Shown one piece after another: positions 47,196-56,909 of a stretch of DNA of 64,000 nucleotides. The stretch comes from Flavonifractor sp. An10. GTDB taxonomy: Bacteria > Bacillota > Clostridia > Oscillospirales > Oscillospiraceae. A model generated the notes under the pieces. It was not told the DNA's origin and made no database searches. It saw only the letters and a program-made list of their open reading frames with translations. How positions within the stretch are numbered: position 1 is the stretch's first letter; each line of letters begins with the position of its first letter. The stretch lies in contig NZ_NFMB01000006.1 in assembly GCF_002161215.1 (NCBI RefSeq), positions 62,001 through 126,000 of the forward strand, read 5' to 3'. The translations under genes were made by a program, and so were the position numbers.

Positions 47196-48530
47196 ATGTC
47201 CAATACCCCGAAGGTTGCCGCCATGGAGGTCTTTCCTGTGGCGGGCAAGGATTGCATGGAACTGAACCTCTCCGGCGCCCACGCCCCCTATTTCACCCGC
47301 AACGTGGTGGTGCTCACCGACGACCGGGGCAACACCGGCATCGGCGAGGTGCCCGGCGGCCAGAAGATCACCAAGGCGCTGGAGGATGTGAAGCACCTGG
47401 TGGAGGGCACCAGCGTGGCCGACTACAAGATGACCCTGCGCAGGATCAACGAGTGGCTCTCCGCCAACATCAAGGACGACGTGCGGGGACAGCAGACCTT
47501 CGACCTGCGCACCGGCGTCCACGTGGTCACCGCCGTGGAGACCCCCCTGCTGGATCTGCTGGGCCAGTACCTGGAGGTGCCCATGGCCGCCCTGCTGGGC
47601 GACGGCATCCAGCGGGAGCGGGTGCGCTTCCTGAGCTACCTGTTCTACGTGGGCGACCGGAAGAAGACCGACCTGCCCTACTACTCCGAGCCGGACTCCG
47701 ACTGCGCCTGGTACCGCCTGCGCCACGAGGAGGCCCTCACCCCCGACGCCATCGTGGCCCTGGCCAGGGCCACCTATGACAAGTACGGCTTTGAGGACTT
47801 CAAGCTCAAGGGCGGCGTGCTGGAGGGCAAGGAGGAGCTGAAGGCCGTCCAGGCCCTGAAGGAGGCCTTCCCCAAGGCCCGCATCACCCTGGATCCCAAC
47901 GGCGGCTGGCTGCTGAAGGACGCGCTGGCCCTGGCGCCCGAGCTGAAGAAGGTGCTGGCCTACTGCGAGGATCCCTGCGGCGCCGAGGGCGGCTTCTCCG
48001 GCCGGGAGATCATGGCCGAGTTCCGCCAGGAGAGCGGCATGCCCACCGCCACCAACATGATCGACACCGACTGGCGGCAGATGCGCCACTGCATCGCCCT
48101 GCACAGCGTGGACATCCCCCTGGCCGACCCCCACTTCTGGACGATGGCCGGCTCCGTCCGGGTGGGCCAGATGTGCAACGACTTCGGCCTGATGTGGGGC
48201 TGCCACTCCAACAACCACTTCGACATCTCCCTGGCCATGATGACCCAGTGCGCCGCCGCCGTGCCCGGCAAGCTCAACGGCATCGACACCCACTGGATCT
48301 GGCAGGAGGGGCTGGAGCGCCTCACCAAGGCGCCCCTGCAGATCGTGGACGGCTGCATCGACCTGCCGGAGCGGCCCGGCCTGGGCGTGGAGCTGGATAG
48401 GGAGCAGCTGATGAAGGCCCACCAGCTCTATCTGGACAACTGCCTGGGCGGCCGGGACGACGCCGTGGGCATGCAGTATCTCATCCCCGGCTGGAAGTTC
48501 GACCCCAAGCGGCCCTGCCTGGTGCGCTGA
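47196..48530 (+). CDS. gudD: Glucarate dehydratase
   Basis: 444 residues, matching the D-glucarate dehydratase length in the enolase superfamily. Visible active-site markers: the KxK motif in FKLKGGV (about 204-210), metal ligands Asp in LDPNGGW (about 231), Glu in YCEDPCG (about 256) and Asn in TNMIDTDW (about 285), and the catalytic His/Asp region [14 protein letters not shown] (about 336-349). It dehydrates D-glucarate (and often L-idarate) to 5-keto-4-deoxy-D-glucarate. It has its own promoter and terminator, and the regulator gene follows. Confidence 0.95.
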   Translation: MSNTPKVAAMEVFPVAGKDCMELNLSGAHAPYFTRNVVVLTDDRGNTGIGEVPGGQKITKALEDVKHLVEGTSVADYKMTLRRINEWLSANIKDDVRGQQTFDLRTGVHVVTAVETPLLDLLGQYLEVPMAALLGDGIQRERVRFLSYLFYVGDRKKTDLPYYSEPDSDCAWYRLRHEEALTPDAIVALARATYDKYGFEDFKLKGGVLEGKEELKAVQALKEAFPKARITLDPNGGWLLKDALALAPELKKVLAYCEDPCGAEGGFSGREIMAEFRQESGMPTATNMIDTDWRQMRHCIALHSVDIPLADPHFWTMAGSVRVGQMCNDFGLMWGCHSNNHFDISLAMMTQCAAAVPGKLNGIDTHWIWQEGLERLTKAPLQIVDGCIDLPERPGLGVELDREQLMKAHQLYLDNCLGGRDDAVGMQYLIPGWKFDPKRPCLVR

Positions 48531-48553
48531 GGGTCAACGGCAGAGGTTAGACG

Positions 48554-48593
48554 GCGGCGCCGCCCGGGATTTCCCAGGCGGCGCCGCTTTTTT
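48554..48593 (+). terminator. Rho-independent terminator of gudD
   Basis: Perfect 11 bp stem GCGGCGCCGCC/GGCGGCGCCGC (48554-48587), 12 nt loop, followed by TTTTTT. Confidence 0.93.
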
Positions 48594-48632
48594 GACAACC
48601 CGGGCCGCGCGGCGGCCGGAAGGAGGCACCTT

Positions 48633-50510
48633 ATGGCAAAATTCGGACTGCTCCTCCCCCGGATGGAGATGGTGGAGCCCGCCGGGCGCATCGCCCGGGA
48701 GCTGGGGATGGACGTGGTGCTCAACCAGTCCACCAGCACCGAGCAGGTGCTGGAGGTGGCCGCCGAGGCCCGGCGGCTGGGGGCGGACATCCTGGTGGCC
48801 CGGGGGCGGCAGGCCTCCATCCTGCGGGCCCACACCGACTTCCCCCTGGTGGAGATCCAGCTCACCGGCCTGGAGATCGCCCGGCTCCTCCACCGGGCCC
48901 GCCGCCTGGCCCCCCAGGGGGCCCGGCCCCGCATCGGCGTGGTGACCATCCCCAACATGGTGGGCAGCATCCAGGGCTTTGAGGACATCCTGGACATCGA
49001 GCTGCGCACCTACTTCGTGGAGGGCAACGAGGAGATGGAGCGGGGGGCCCAGCAGGCCATCGCCGACGGGATGGACGTGATTCTGGGGGGCGACTTCGTC
49101 AACGCCTACTGCCGCCGGCTGGGCAAGCGCACCCTGTTCTTCGAGGGCACCGAGGACTCCCTGCGCACCAGCCTGCTCCACGCCCGCAGCGTGGGGCTCA
49201 TCACCGACACCGAGCGGCGCAACACCGCCCACCTCCAGGCCCTGCTGGACTACTCCTTCAACGGGATTCTGGAGCTGGATCCCGACGGGGTGGTGGTGCG
49301 GAGCAACGACGTGGCCTGCAAGATCCTGGAGCTGGAGCGGGACAAGCTGGAGGGCCAGCCCCTGGCCTCCCTCATGCCCCGGGAGGACGCCGAGCTGTGG
49401 CTGGACGCCCTGACCCAGCGGCGGGAGCTCTACGCCTCGGTGCTCAACGTGGCGGGGGTGTACGTGGTGGCCAACGCCGCGCCGGTGGCGGATCTGGACG
49501 CGGTGGAGGGGATGGTCTTCTCCTTCTACGAGATGCAGCAGATGGAGCGGCAGGGCGAGCGGGCCCTGCGGGAGCGGTACCGCCTCCAGCGCTATCTGGC
49601 CCACGGCCGCTTCGAGGACGTGAGCCACACCAGCCGGGAGATGTCCCGGCTGGTCAAGCTGGCCCGCTCCTTCGCCGAGACCGGGCAGCCCATCCTCCTC
49701 TGGGGGGAGGTGGGCAGCGGCAAGTCCCTCTTCGCCCAGAGCATCCACAACACCAGCCCCTGCGCCCGGGGGCCCTTTGTCACCTTCGACTGCGCCGCCC
49801 GGGAGGCGGATCAGCGGGCCCTCCTGGCCCAGGCGGGCAGGGCGGCGGACGGCGGCACCCTCTACCTGGACAACCTGGAGCATCTGACCCAGGGGGGCCA
49901 GCGGGTGCTGTGCCGCCTGCTGCGGGAGGGGGTAGTCCACCTCCCCGAGGAGGCGGCCCCCACCCCGTCCGCCGTGCGGGTGATCGCCTCCACCACCGGG
50001 GATCTGGCCCAGCTGGTGGAGGAGGGCACCTTCCAGGCGGAGCTGTACTACCTGCTCATCCCCCTGCGGCTGGCCCTGCCGCCCCTGCGCACCCGGCCGG
50101 AGGATCTCAACCAGGCCATCGACATGTGCCTGGACGACTGCGTGGTGAAGTTCAAGCGCTACGTGGTGCTCACCAAGGAGGCCCGCAAGCGGCTCAACGA
50201 CTACTCCTGGCCGGGCAATTACATCCAGCTGCGGGCCTTCCTGGAGCGGATGGTGCTCACCGCCCCCTCCCGGACGGTGAACGCCAGCTATGTGATGGGC
50301 CTGCTCCAGGAGCTCTACCCCGTCTCCACCGCCCGCAGCGAGGGGGCCCAGGCCCAGGAGATGCCGGACTCCGAGGGGGCCCGCCTGGCGGAGGTGCTCT
50401 CCCGCAACGGGGGAAACCGCGCCGCCGCGGCCGCCGAGCTGGGCATCAGCAAGACCACCCTGTGGCGGCGGATGAAGCAGTACGGCGTCAAGGATCACTA
50501 CGGCACGTGA
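48633..50510 (+). CDS. PrpR-like regulator with degenerate AAA+ domain
   Basis: 625 residues. N-terminal PrpR-type sensor domain (about 1-185, with GADILVARGRQASILR), PAS-like domain (about 200-300), AAA+ domain (about 335-555) and a Fis-type HTH at the end (LAEVLSRNGGNRAAAAAELG, then ISKTTLWRRM). Walker A is GEVGSGKSLF (about 357-366). The sigma-54-contacting GAFTGA loop with the ELFGHE segment is absent, and Walker B reads TLYLDNLE instead of the usual LDE, with Asn replacing the catalytic Glu. It is therefore unlikely to be a classical sigma-54 activator and may act as a ligand-sensing DNA-binding regulator. It sits between gudD and the uptake genes, so it probably controls the aldarate locus. 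Confidence 0.85.
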   Translation: MAKFGLLLPRMEMVEPAGRIARELGMDVVLNQSTSTEQVLEVAAEARRLGADILVARGRQASILRAHTDFPLVEIQLTGLEIARLLHRARRLAPQGARPRIGVVTIPNMVGSIQGFEDILDIELRTYFVEGNEEMERGAQQAIADGMDVILGGDFVNAYCRRLGKRTLFFEGTEDSLRTSLLHARSVGLITDTERRNTAHLQALLDYSFNGILELDPDGVVVRSNDVACKILELERDKLEGQPLASLMPREDAELWLDALTQRRELYASVLNVAGVYVVANAAPVADLDAVEGMVFSFYEMQQMERQGERALRERYRLQRYLAHGRFEDVSHTSREMSRLVKLARSFAETGQPILLWGEVGSGKSLFAQSIHNTSPCARGPFVTFDCAAREADQRALLAQAGRAADGGTLYLDNLEHLTQGGQRVLCRLLREGVVHLPEEAAPTPSAVRVIASTTGDLAQLVEEGTFQAELYYLLIPLRLALPPLRTRPEDLNQAIDMCLDDCVVKFKRYVVLTKEARKRLNDYSWPGNYIQLRAFLERMVLTAPSRTVNASYVMGLLQELYPVSTARSEGAQAQEMPDSEGARLAEVLSRNGGNRAAAAAELGISKTTLWRRMKQYGVKDHYGT

Positions 50511-50520
50511 ATGAAAAGCA

Positions 50521-50786
50521 AGGCGCGCCGCCCATATGGGCGGCGCGCCTTGCTCAGCGTGTCAAAAAAGTCTCGCAGAGTTTGCGCCCGCAGGCGCGAA
50601 AAAACTGGAATCTGTTTTCTCCGGCGACATGTGCGTCGGAGAAAACACTTCTCAGGCCGCAAGTGTGGGATTTGTCCGCCTGAAGCGGACAAATCCTGCG
50701 CGCGGCGGACTGCATCCTGCTCGAAAAAGCGGCTTTGCCACTTTTTCGACAGTCTCAGGCGCGCCGCCCGTATGGGCGGCGCGCCT
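50521..50786 (+). repeat. Four-hairpin structured element, copy B, with flanking palindromes
   Basis: The element is 50555-50756 and is about 95 percent identical to copy A at 17.1 kb: CTCGCAGAGTT, hairpin I, hairpin II (50615-50645, loop GACATGTGCG), CACTTCTCA, hairpin III and hairpin IV (50721-50749, with one mismatch). It is bracketed by two 30 bp near-identical palindromes, AGGCGCGCCGCCC..., at 50521-50550 and 50757-50786, which differ from those flanking copy A. It occupies the gap between two convergent genes. Confidence 0.8.
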
Positions 50787-50799
50787 TTGCGTGTCTGCT

Positions 50800-51675
50800 T
50801 TATTTCGCCAGGGTGTCGGAGAGCCTGAGGATCCCGTCCAGCTCGGGCAGGAAGTCCACCCGGGCCACCGCGTCGGTGGGGGCGATGCGGCTGGACACCT
50901 TCTGCCCCAGGATGCGGTTGGTGACGAACACATGGAGCCGGTCTCCCTGGACGCACACGGCCAGGGGCCGGTCGGTGCCCTCGGCCAGCTTGCGCAGGGC
51001 GGCCAGGAACTCGTGCCCCGGCACGTCGGGGGCGCCCTCCGGCCGGAGGGCGTACCAGGTGCCGTCCTCCATCCAGTCCGGGCCGAAGCCCACCACCCGC
51101 TTCAGGCCGGACTCCCGGCGGAACCAGGCGTCCCGGGAGGGCTTCATCATCACCCGCTCCTGGATGAGCCGCCAGTCCAGGCCGGTGTCCCGGCCCAGCT
51201 CCACCGTCACCCAGGTGCCCACCACGAATTCGTGGTGGGTTTTCCCGTCCATGGGGAAGGAGTTGGTAAAGCCCGCGTCCCCCAGGCGCACCGGCCGGTT
51301 CCGCCAGCGGCCGGCGCCCCCCTCCTTGATCAGGACGGAGCCCTTGGCCTCGCTGGCGGCCACCAGCCTGGCCCGGCACAGCTCCTCCTCGGTCAGGGTG
51401 GGCTCCGCCGTGTGGCGGGGCTCCTCCAGCCGGCGGGCCAGGGTGTACTGCCCGCAGGCGTGGATGAAGGCGCGCTGATAGGCCCTGCCGGCGGGGCGCA
51501 CCACCACCAGGTGGTAGATCAGGCTGGCCGCCACCAGAACCAGGGTCACCCGCCTGTCCACAAAGAAAAAGATCAGCGCCAGCACCGCCGCGGCCAGGTA
51601 GGCCAGATAGAGCAGCCGCAGCCGCCGGTATTGACGGCGCAGGCCGTCCACCAGTTCCAGGTTTTCCGCTTTCAT
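50800..51675 (-). CDS. Membrane protein of unknown function, DUF3137-like layout
   Basis: 291 residues with AAAAGGAGCG before the ATG. Two spans close together (about 22-39 and 44-60) near the N terminus, then a soluble domain (about 75-290) with GKTHHEFVVGTWVTVELGRD and GLKRVVGFGPDWMEDGTWYA. The double-span plus alpha/beta domain resembles DUF3137 proteins, but the match is by eye only. It faces away from the aldarate genes and may be unrelated to them. Confidence 0.72.
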   Translation of the reverse strand: MKAENLELVDGLRRQYRRLRLLYLAYLAAAVLALIFFFVDRRVTLVLVAASLIYHLVVVRPAGRAYQRAFIHACGQYTLARRLEEPRHTAEPTLTEEELCRARLVAASEAKGSVLIKEGGAGRWRNRPVRLGDAGFTNSFPMDGKTHHEFVVGTWVTVELGRDTGLDWRLIQERVMMKPSRDAWFRRESGLKRVVGFGPDWMEDGTWYALRPEGAPDVPGHEFLAALRKLAEGTDRPLAVCVQGDRLHVFVTNRILGQKVSSRIAPTDAVARVDFLPELDGILRLSDTLAK

Positions 51676-52144
51676 CGCCAGACGCTCCTTTTATAATACG
51701 AATTGAAATACTGCGGGGCCCGGCCGTCCGGGCCGCCAGATTCAGTGTATCAAAGTTCTCCGCCGGAGACAAGGGATTGTGCGCCAAACTGGAACCCGGT
51801 GCAGATTGTGCGTTTTAGCCAAAAAATATTTCTGATTTTATTGCAGACTATCAAAAACAACGGGGAGATCCCAAGATTTTACAAAAAATGGAGAAATGAT
51901 GATTTCACGGATGAAACGATTTCCGGGGTGATTTGAAAAATCCCGTTCAAATTGATGAACTGGCGACAGACTTTACAATTTTTTCACCGCGATTCAAGGC
52001 TATTTGCGAATAGAAATCCGGCCTTCCATCCTGCTATGATATGCACGGTAGTGAAGCGGTTCCCAGTTCAGCAACTCATTTCAGCAACCCAAACCCCAGG
52101 CAAGCAGCGACAAATCTGAAGAGATTGAAAGGAAGGAATGAACA
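51676..52144. other. AT-rich regulatory region upstream of tctC
   Basis: About 470 bases without a gene, clearly AT-richer than the flanks, between the divergent membrane-protein gene and the tctC operon. Apart from the extended -10 listed separately at 52032, I see no riboswitch, T-box or strong operator. A GG-N10-GC spacing at 51798-51811 fits a sigma-54 promoter only weakly. Confidence 0.55.
52032..52040 (+). promoter_or_regulatory. Extended -10 promoter candidate for tctCBA
   Basis: TGCTATGAT, an extended -10, about 105 bases before the tctC ATG. No convincing -35 at the expected distance, so an activator may be needed. Confidence 0.5.
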
Positions 52145-53260
52145 ATGAAGTTCAAAAAACTGATTGCTCTGCTTCTGTCCGCGTCCATGGCGGTGGGCCT
52201 GCTGGCCGGCTGCGGCGGCACCGGCGGCACCAGCAGCACCCCCAGCGGCGACGCCGGCTCCGGCACCGAGGAGAGCAGCGCCCCCGCTGACAACGCCTCC
52301 GGCGAGAGCAGCCTGAAGGGCAAGCGCGTGCGCGTGGTCATCGGCTCCACCTCCACCGGCGGCGACTCCTACATGATCGCCGACATGGTGACCCGCTATC
52401 TGGGCGAGGAGATGGGCTTCAACGGCAAGGTGGACGCCATCGGCAACGCCCAGGCTCTGGACACCATCTCCAAGGCCAAGGGCGACGGCACCACCATCAT
52501 GATGTTCCACGACATGGCCTACCTGAGCGTCCTGTTCGGCGCCGTGGGTGAGCAGTACTCCCTGGACAACCTGACCGTGGGCCCCCGCATCGGCATCAAC
52601 CCCGGCGGCTGCTTCGTGTCCCACGCCGACGCCCCCTACAACAACCTGAGCGAGGCCGCCCAGTGGCTGGCCGACAACCCCAGCGAGACCATCACCGTGA
52701 ACATTGAGTCCGGCTCCGCCTCCCACCTGGACTTCGTGGTCTGGTACATGTGGGTGCAGGAGCAGTACGGCGACGAGGTGGCCAGCCGCATCCGCGCTCT
52801 GGTGGGCGGCACCACCGACGAGAAGAAGCAGCGCCTGTGGGACGGCAACGCCGACATCATCTACGCCGACTACTCCTCCTGCGTGGAGTTCACCCGCGAG
52901 GGCGTGGACGCCCAGTTGGCCATGAAGCTGTTTGACACCTGCGGCAACCTGGAGGGCTCCGGCGTCATCTCCATGGAGGAGGACGGCATCACCTTCAACG
53001 GCGAGCCCTTCGTGTTCGACAAGGACTTCTTCATGCTCTTCCCCAAGGATATGGACGAGGGCATCCTGAACGAGATCACCGCCGCCATGCAGAAGGTGTG
53101 CGAGAACCCCGACTTCCAGGCCGAGCTGGCCAACCTGCTGTACAGCAACGTGACCGCTGAGGACGCCGATCTGGAGGCCTCCCGCGCCTTCATCGAGAAC
53201 AAGGCCGCCATCGCCCAGGAGATCATCGACGTGGCTCCCACCCTGGACGAGCTGACCTGA
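52145..53260 (+). CDS. tctC: Tripartite tricarboxylate transporter substrate-binding lipoprotein
   Basis: 371 residues. Lipoprotein signal (MKFKKLIALLLSASMAVG, lipobox LAGC ending at residue 23), Ser/Gly spacer to about 55, then a TctC/BugT-type domain: VRVVIGSTSTGGDSYMIADM (about 62-81), a conserved loop carrying FVSHADAPYNNLSE, and GSASHLDFVVWYM. It captures the substrate outside the membrane for TctBA. Genetic neighbours suggest an aldarate (glucarate, galactarate) as ligand. It is followed by a large hairpin, a common way to make the binding protein in excess. Confidence 0.9.
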   Translation: MKFKKLIALLLSASMAVGLLAGCGGTGGTSSTPSGDAGSGTEESSAPADNASGESSLKGKRVRVVIGSTSTGGDSYMIADMVTRYLGEEMGFNGKVDAIGNAQALDTISKAKGDGTTIMMFHDMAYLSVLFGAVGEQYSLDNLTVGPRIGINPGGCFVSHADAPYNNLSEAAQWLADNPSETITVNIESGSASHLDFVVWYMWVQEQYGDEVASRIRALVGGTTDEKKQRLWDGNADIIYADYSSCVEFTREGVDAQLAMKLFDTCGNLEGSGVISMEEDGITFNGEPFVFDKDFFMLFPKDMDEGILNEITAAMQKVCENPDFQAELANLLYSNVTAEDADLEASRAFIENKAAIAQEIIDVAPTLDELT

Positions 53261-53293
53261 TCCTCACCCTTTCCACCGCACCTGTATGGAATC

Positions 53294-53343
53294 GGGCGCC
53301 CCGCCGGGGCACGGCCGGAGTCTGGCCCTTCGGCGGGGCGCCC
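53294..53343 (+). promoter_or_regulatory. Intercistronic hairpin between tctC and tctB
   Basis: Perfect 13 bp stem GGGCGCCCCGCCG (53294-53306) with 53331-53343, containing a smaller GGCC-based hairpin in its loop. No T-run follows, so it probably protects the 3' end of processed tctC mRNA rather than terminating. Confidence 0.7.
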
Positions 53344-53373
53344 GCCCATTCCTGATGAAAGAGAGGTAACGAG

Positions 53374-53826
53374 ATGCGTATCAACGTAGAGTACTCGACC
53401 CAGCACTGGATCTTCCCCATCATCACCATCGGCGTGCTGGTCATCCTGGGCGTGCTGCTCATCGCCCTGGAGGGCCGGGCCCGGGTGAAGGCGGGGGGCA
53501 GCTTCTTCGCCAAGCCCGGCCGCTTCTTCGCCGAGAACTATGACAAGTTCAAGTTCTGGGGCTGCATCGTGCTGATGATCGTCTATTTCTTCTTCCTGGA
53601 CAAACTGGGCTTCACCTTCTGGTCTATGATCTGCCTGTATCTGTTCAACACCCTGTTTGCCAACAAGGCCCAGCTGAAGAGCGCCAAGTACCACGTGATC
53701 AGCGTGATCATCTCCGTGGTGGCCTGCCTGCTCATCAGCATCGTGTTCGGCACCCTGTTCGCAATCACCCTGCCCTCCGGACTCTTCACCATCGAGATTC
53801 CGTCCCTGGGCTTCATCCTGTACTGA
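53374..53826 (+). CDS. tctB: Tripartite tricarboxylate transporter small membrane subunit
   Basis: 150 residues with four hydrophobic segments (about 12-32, 62-80, 86-100, 108-135), the usual TctB topology. The hydrophilic loop with RVKAGGSFFAKPGRFF separates spans one and two. It works with TctA to bring in the substrate bound by TctC, driven by an ion gradient. AGAGAGGTAACGAG serves as ribosome site. TctA follows after 19 bases. Confidence 0.87.
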   Translation: MRINVEYSTQHWIFPIITIGVLVILGVLLIALEGRARVKAGGSFFAKPGRFFAENYDKFKFWGCIVLMIVYFFFLDKLGFTFWSMICLYLFNTLFANKAQLKSAKYHVISVIISVVACLLISIVFGTLFAITLPSGLFTIEIPSLGFILY

Positions 53827-53845
53827 GAAAGGCTGGTGAACGTTT

Positions 53846-55351
53846 ATGCCATTCGCTTTTGGCCCTGAATATCTGGCCGTGGCGCTGTTCGGCGTCGTGA
53901 TCGGCATCATCTTCGGCGCAATCCCCGGCATGACGGCCACCATGGCCGTGGCCGTGTTCCTCCCCCTGACCTACGCCTACTCCATGGAGATGGCCCTCTA
54001 CCTGCTGCTGGGCCTCTACGTGGGCGGCATTTCCGGCGGCCTGGTTCCCGCCATTCTCATCAACATCCCCGGCACCCCCTCGTCGGTGTGCACCACCTTT
54101 GACGGACACCCAATGGCCCTGAAGGGCCAGGGCGAGCGGGCCCTGAAGATCGGCATCACCTCCTCCTTCATCGGCGGCATGATCTCCCTGGTGGTGCTGG
54201 CCCTGTTCACCCCCGTGCTGGCCGCCTGGGCCATCAAGTTCTCCGCCGTGGAAAAGTTCCTCATCATCCTCTTCGCCCTCACCGTCATCGCCGCCCTGTC
54301 CCGGGGTCAGATGCTCCGCGGCATCTGGATCGGCATGCTGGGCGTGCTCATTGCCATGATGAACCAGTTCTCCGTGAACAACATGTACCGCATGGTGCCC
54401 AAGTTCCTGGAGAGCCAGATGCAGAGCGGCTTCCAGCTCTTCCCCGTGCTCATCGGCCTGTTCGCCGTGTCCGAGATGCTGGAGCAGTGCGAGACCGGCA
54501 TGCACGCCTCCTACAGCAAGGACGACACCCTGGAGATCAAGAACGACGTGAAGTTCAACTTCTTCCGGGACTTCAAGGGTCAGGTGATCAACGTCATCCG
54601 CTCCGCCCTGCTGGGCACCTTCATGGGCATCCTCCCCGGCGTGGGCGGCTCCGCGGCCTCCCTCATCGCCTACTCCCAGGCCAAGAGCTGGTCTAAGCAC
54701 CCCGAGCTGCTGGGCACCGGCGTGCCTGAGGGCCTGATCGCCTCCGAGACCTCCAACAACGGCCTGACCGGCGGCGCCCTGGTGCCCCTGCTGAGCCTGG
54801 GCATCCCCGGCGACTCCACCACCGCCGTGCTCATCGGCGCCTTCATGCTCCAGGGCATCCAGGTGGGCCCCCTCTTCATCACCAACAACCCGGAGATCTG
54901 GAACACCGTGCTGGTGGCCCTGCTGTGCTGCAACATCCTGATGTACCTGGTCATGTTCTTCCCGGTGAAGCTGCTGGCCAAGATCATCCTGATCCCCCAG
55001 GAGCGGCTCTACCCCGTGGTGCTGATGATGTGCACCGTGGGCGCCTACGCCACCCTCAACGGCCGCATGTTCGACGTGTGGTGCCTGCTGGTCTTCGGCA
55101 TCGTGGGCCTGCTCATCAAGAAGTTCCACTTCCCCGTGTCCTGCTTCCTCATCGGCTTCATCCTGGGCGGCGATTTGGAGGACTACTTCATCCAGGTGCT
55201 CACCACCTACAACGGCTATCTCACCGGCCTGTTCGTGCGCCCCATGGCCTGGGTCATCTGGGCGCTGATCATCCTGTCCGTCGTCTACGCCGTGCTGGAC
55301 AACCGCAAGGCCAAGCGCCAGGCCGCGGAAGAGGCCGCCGCCAAAAAGTAA
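53846..55351 (+). CDS. tctA: Tripartite tricarboxylate transporter large membrane subunit
   Basis: 501 residues with about eleven or twelve spans. The two TctA signatures are visible: [20 protein letters not shown] (about 25-44) and [20 protein letters not shown] (about 255-274), and [20 protein letters not shown] (about 315-334) also fits. [20 protein letters not shown] is a further conserved loop. It forms the channel. The garD gene starts 16 bases later, placing it in one transcript with the catabolic genes. Confidence 0.93.
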   Translation: MPFAFGPEYLAVALFGVVIGIIFGAIPGMTATMAVAVFLPLTYAYSMEMALYLLLGLYVGGISGGLVPAILINIPGTPSSVCTTFDGHPMALKGQGERALKIGITSSFIGGMISLVVLALFTPVLAAWAIKFSAVEKFLIILFALTVIAALSRGQMLRGIWIGMLGVLIAMMNQFSVNNMYRMVPKFLESQMQSGFQLFPVLIGLFAVSEMLEQCETGMHASYSKDDTLEIKNDVKFNFFRDFKGQVINVIRSALLGTFMGILPGVGGSAASLIAYSQAKSWSKHPELLGTGVPEGLIASETSNNGLTGGALVPLLSLGIPGDSTTAVLIGAFMLQGIQVGPLFITNNPEIWNTVLVALLCCNILMYLVMFFPVKLLAKIILIPQERLYPVVLMMCTVGAYATLNGRMFDVWCLLVFGIVGLLIKKFHFPVSCFLIGFILGGDLEDYFIQVLTTYNGYLTGLFVRPMAWVIWALIILSVVYAVLDNRKAKRQAAEEAAAKK

Positions 55352-55367
55352 GAGAGGGGGTCGCGCT

Positions 55368-56888
55368 GTGAGCGCACCGCTGTACATCAAGGTCAAGGAC
55401 GAGGACAACGTGGCCATCGCCGTGGAAGACATCGCCGCGGGCACCCAGGTGATGCCCGGCGTGATCACCCGGCAGGACATCCCCCAGGCCCACAAGATCG
55501 CCCTGACCGACATCCCCAAGGGGGGAGAGATCATCCGCTACGGGGTGGTTCTGGGCTACGCCAAGGATCCCATCCCCGTGGGGGCCTGGATCAACGAGCA
55601 CATGCTGGAGCTGCCCCAGTCCCCCGGCCTGGACGACATGCCCTACGGCACCAACATCGTCCCCCCGGAGAAGCTGCCCGACCCGCCCCGCACCACCTGG
55701 CTGGGCTACCGCAATGAGCACGGCCCCGCCGGCACCCGCAACCTGCTGGGCATCGTCACCACCGTTCAGTGCGCCGCCGGCGTGGTCAACGTGGCGGTGG
55801 AGCGCATCAAGCGCGAGCTGCTGCCCAAGTACCCCAACGTGGACGGCGTGGTGGCGGTGAACCACCCCTACGGCTGCGGCGTGGCCATCAAGGCCCGGGA
55901 GGCCCACATCCCCATCCGGGCGGTGACCAACCTCATCCGCCACCCCAACTTCGGCGGGGAGCTGATGGTGGTGGGCCTGGGCTGTGAAAAGCTCACCTAC
56001 GACATGGTGCTGCCCCCCGAGGACATCACCCCCGAGAACACCCTCACCCTCCAGGACTACCCCGGCCACGACGCCATGATGGACGCCCTGATGGCCATGG
56101 CGGAGAAGAAGCTGGAGAAGCTCAACCGGCGCCGCCGGGAGGAGCTGCCCCTCAGCGAGCTGCTCATCGGCATGCAGTGCGGCGGCAGCGACGCCTTCTC
56201 CGGCCTCACCGCCAACCCCAGCGCCGGCTACGCCGCCGACATGCTGGTGAAGGGCGGAGCCACCGTGCTGTTCAGCGAGGTCACCGAGGTGCGGGACGGC
56301 GTCCACCTGCTGGCCGCCCGGTGCCGCGACGCGGCCGCCCGCGACAAGCTGGCCGCCGAGATGAAGTGGTACGACGACTACCTGGACGCCGGCGGGGTGG
56401 ATCGGGACGCCAACCCCACCCCCGGCAACAAGAAGGGCGGCCTGGCCAACATCGTGGAGAAGGCCATGGGCTCCATCGCCAAGTCGGGCACCGCCCCCAT
56501 CGAGGAGGTGCTCTCCCCCGCGGAGAAGCCCCACAAGCACGGCCTGATCTACGCCGCCACCCCCGCCAGCGACATCGTCTGCGGCCCCTCCCAGCTGGCC
56601 AGCGGCATCGGCCTGCAGGTCTTCATGACCGGCCGGGGCACCCCCTACGGCCTGGCCGCCGCGCCGGTGATCAAGGTCTGCTCCCGCAATGAGATGAAGG
56701 AGCACTGGTTCGACCTCATCGACGTGAACGCCGGCCCCATCGCCACCGGGGAGAAGACCATCGCCGACGTGGGCACCGAGCTGTTCCACCTGATCCTGGA
56801 CGTGGCCAGCGGCATCAAGCAGCCCTACTCCGACCAGTACGGGTTCCACAACGACCTGTGCATCTTCAACCCCGCGCCCATCACTTAA
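55368..56888 (+). CDS. garD: Galactarate dehydratase (UxaA/GarD family)
   Basis: 506 residues from a GTG with GAGAGGGGGT upstream. An N-terminal SAF-like region (about 5-80) carries [20 protein letters not shown], and the C-terminal domain has [14 protein letters not shown] (about 161-174), [20 protein letters not shown] (about 265-284) and [20 protein letters not shown]. Family members dehydrate galactarate or altronate using Fe2+. The gudD, garR and aldolase genes nearby favour galactarate, giving the same keto-deoxy product as GudD. Confidence 0.88.
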   Translation: MSAPLYIKVKDEDNVAIAVEDIAAGTQVMPGVITRQDIPQAHKIALTDIPKGGEIIRYGVVLGYAKDPIPVGAWINEHMLELPQSPGLDDMPYGTNIVPPEKLPDPPRTTWLGYRNEHGPAGTRNLLGIVTTVQCAAGVVNVAVERIKRELLPKYPNVDGVVAVNHPYGCGVAIKAREAHIPIRAVTNLIRHPNFGGELMVVGLGCEKLTYDMVLPPEDITPENTLTLQDYPGHDAMMDALMAMAEKKLEKLNRRRREELPLSELLIGMQCGGSDAFSGLTANPSAGYAADMLVKGGATVLFSEVTEVRDGVHLLAARCRDAAARDKLAAEMKWYDDYLDAGGVDRDANPTPGNKKGGLANIVEKAMGSIAKSGTAPIEEVLSPAEKPHKHGLIYAATPASDIVCGPSQLASGIGLQVFMTGRGTPYGLAAAPVIKVCSRNEMKEHWFDLIDVNAGPIATGEKTIADVGTELFHLILDVASGIKQPYSDQYGFHNDLCIFNPAPIT

Positions 56889-56909
56889 ATACGGAAAGGT
56901 TTGTTTCGC

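Noticed and set aside
51798-51811. Sigma-54 promoter candidate upstream of tctC
   Set aside because: Only the GG-N10-GC spacing fits, the flanking consensus is poor, and the locus regulator lacks the GAFTGA loop.
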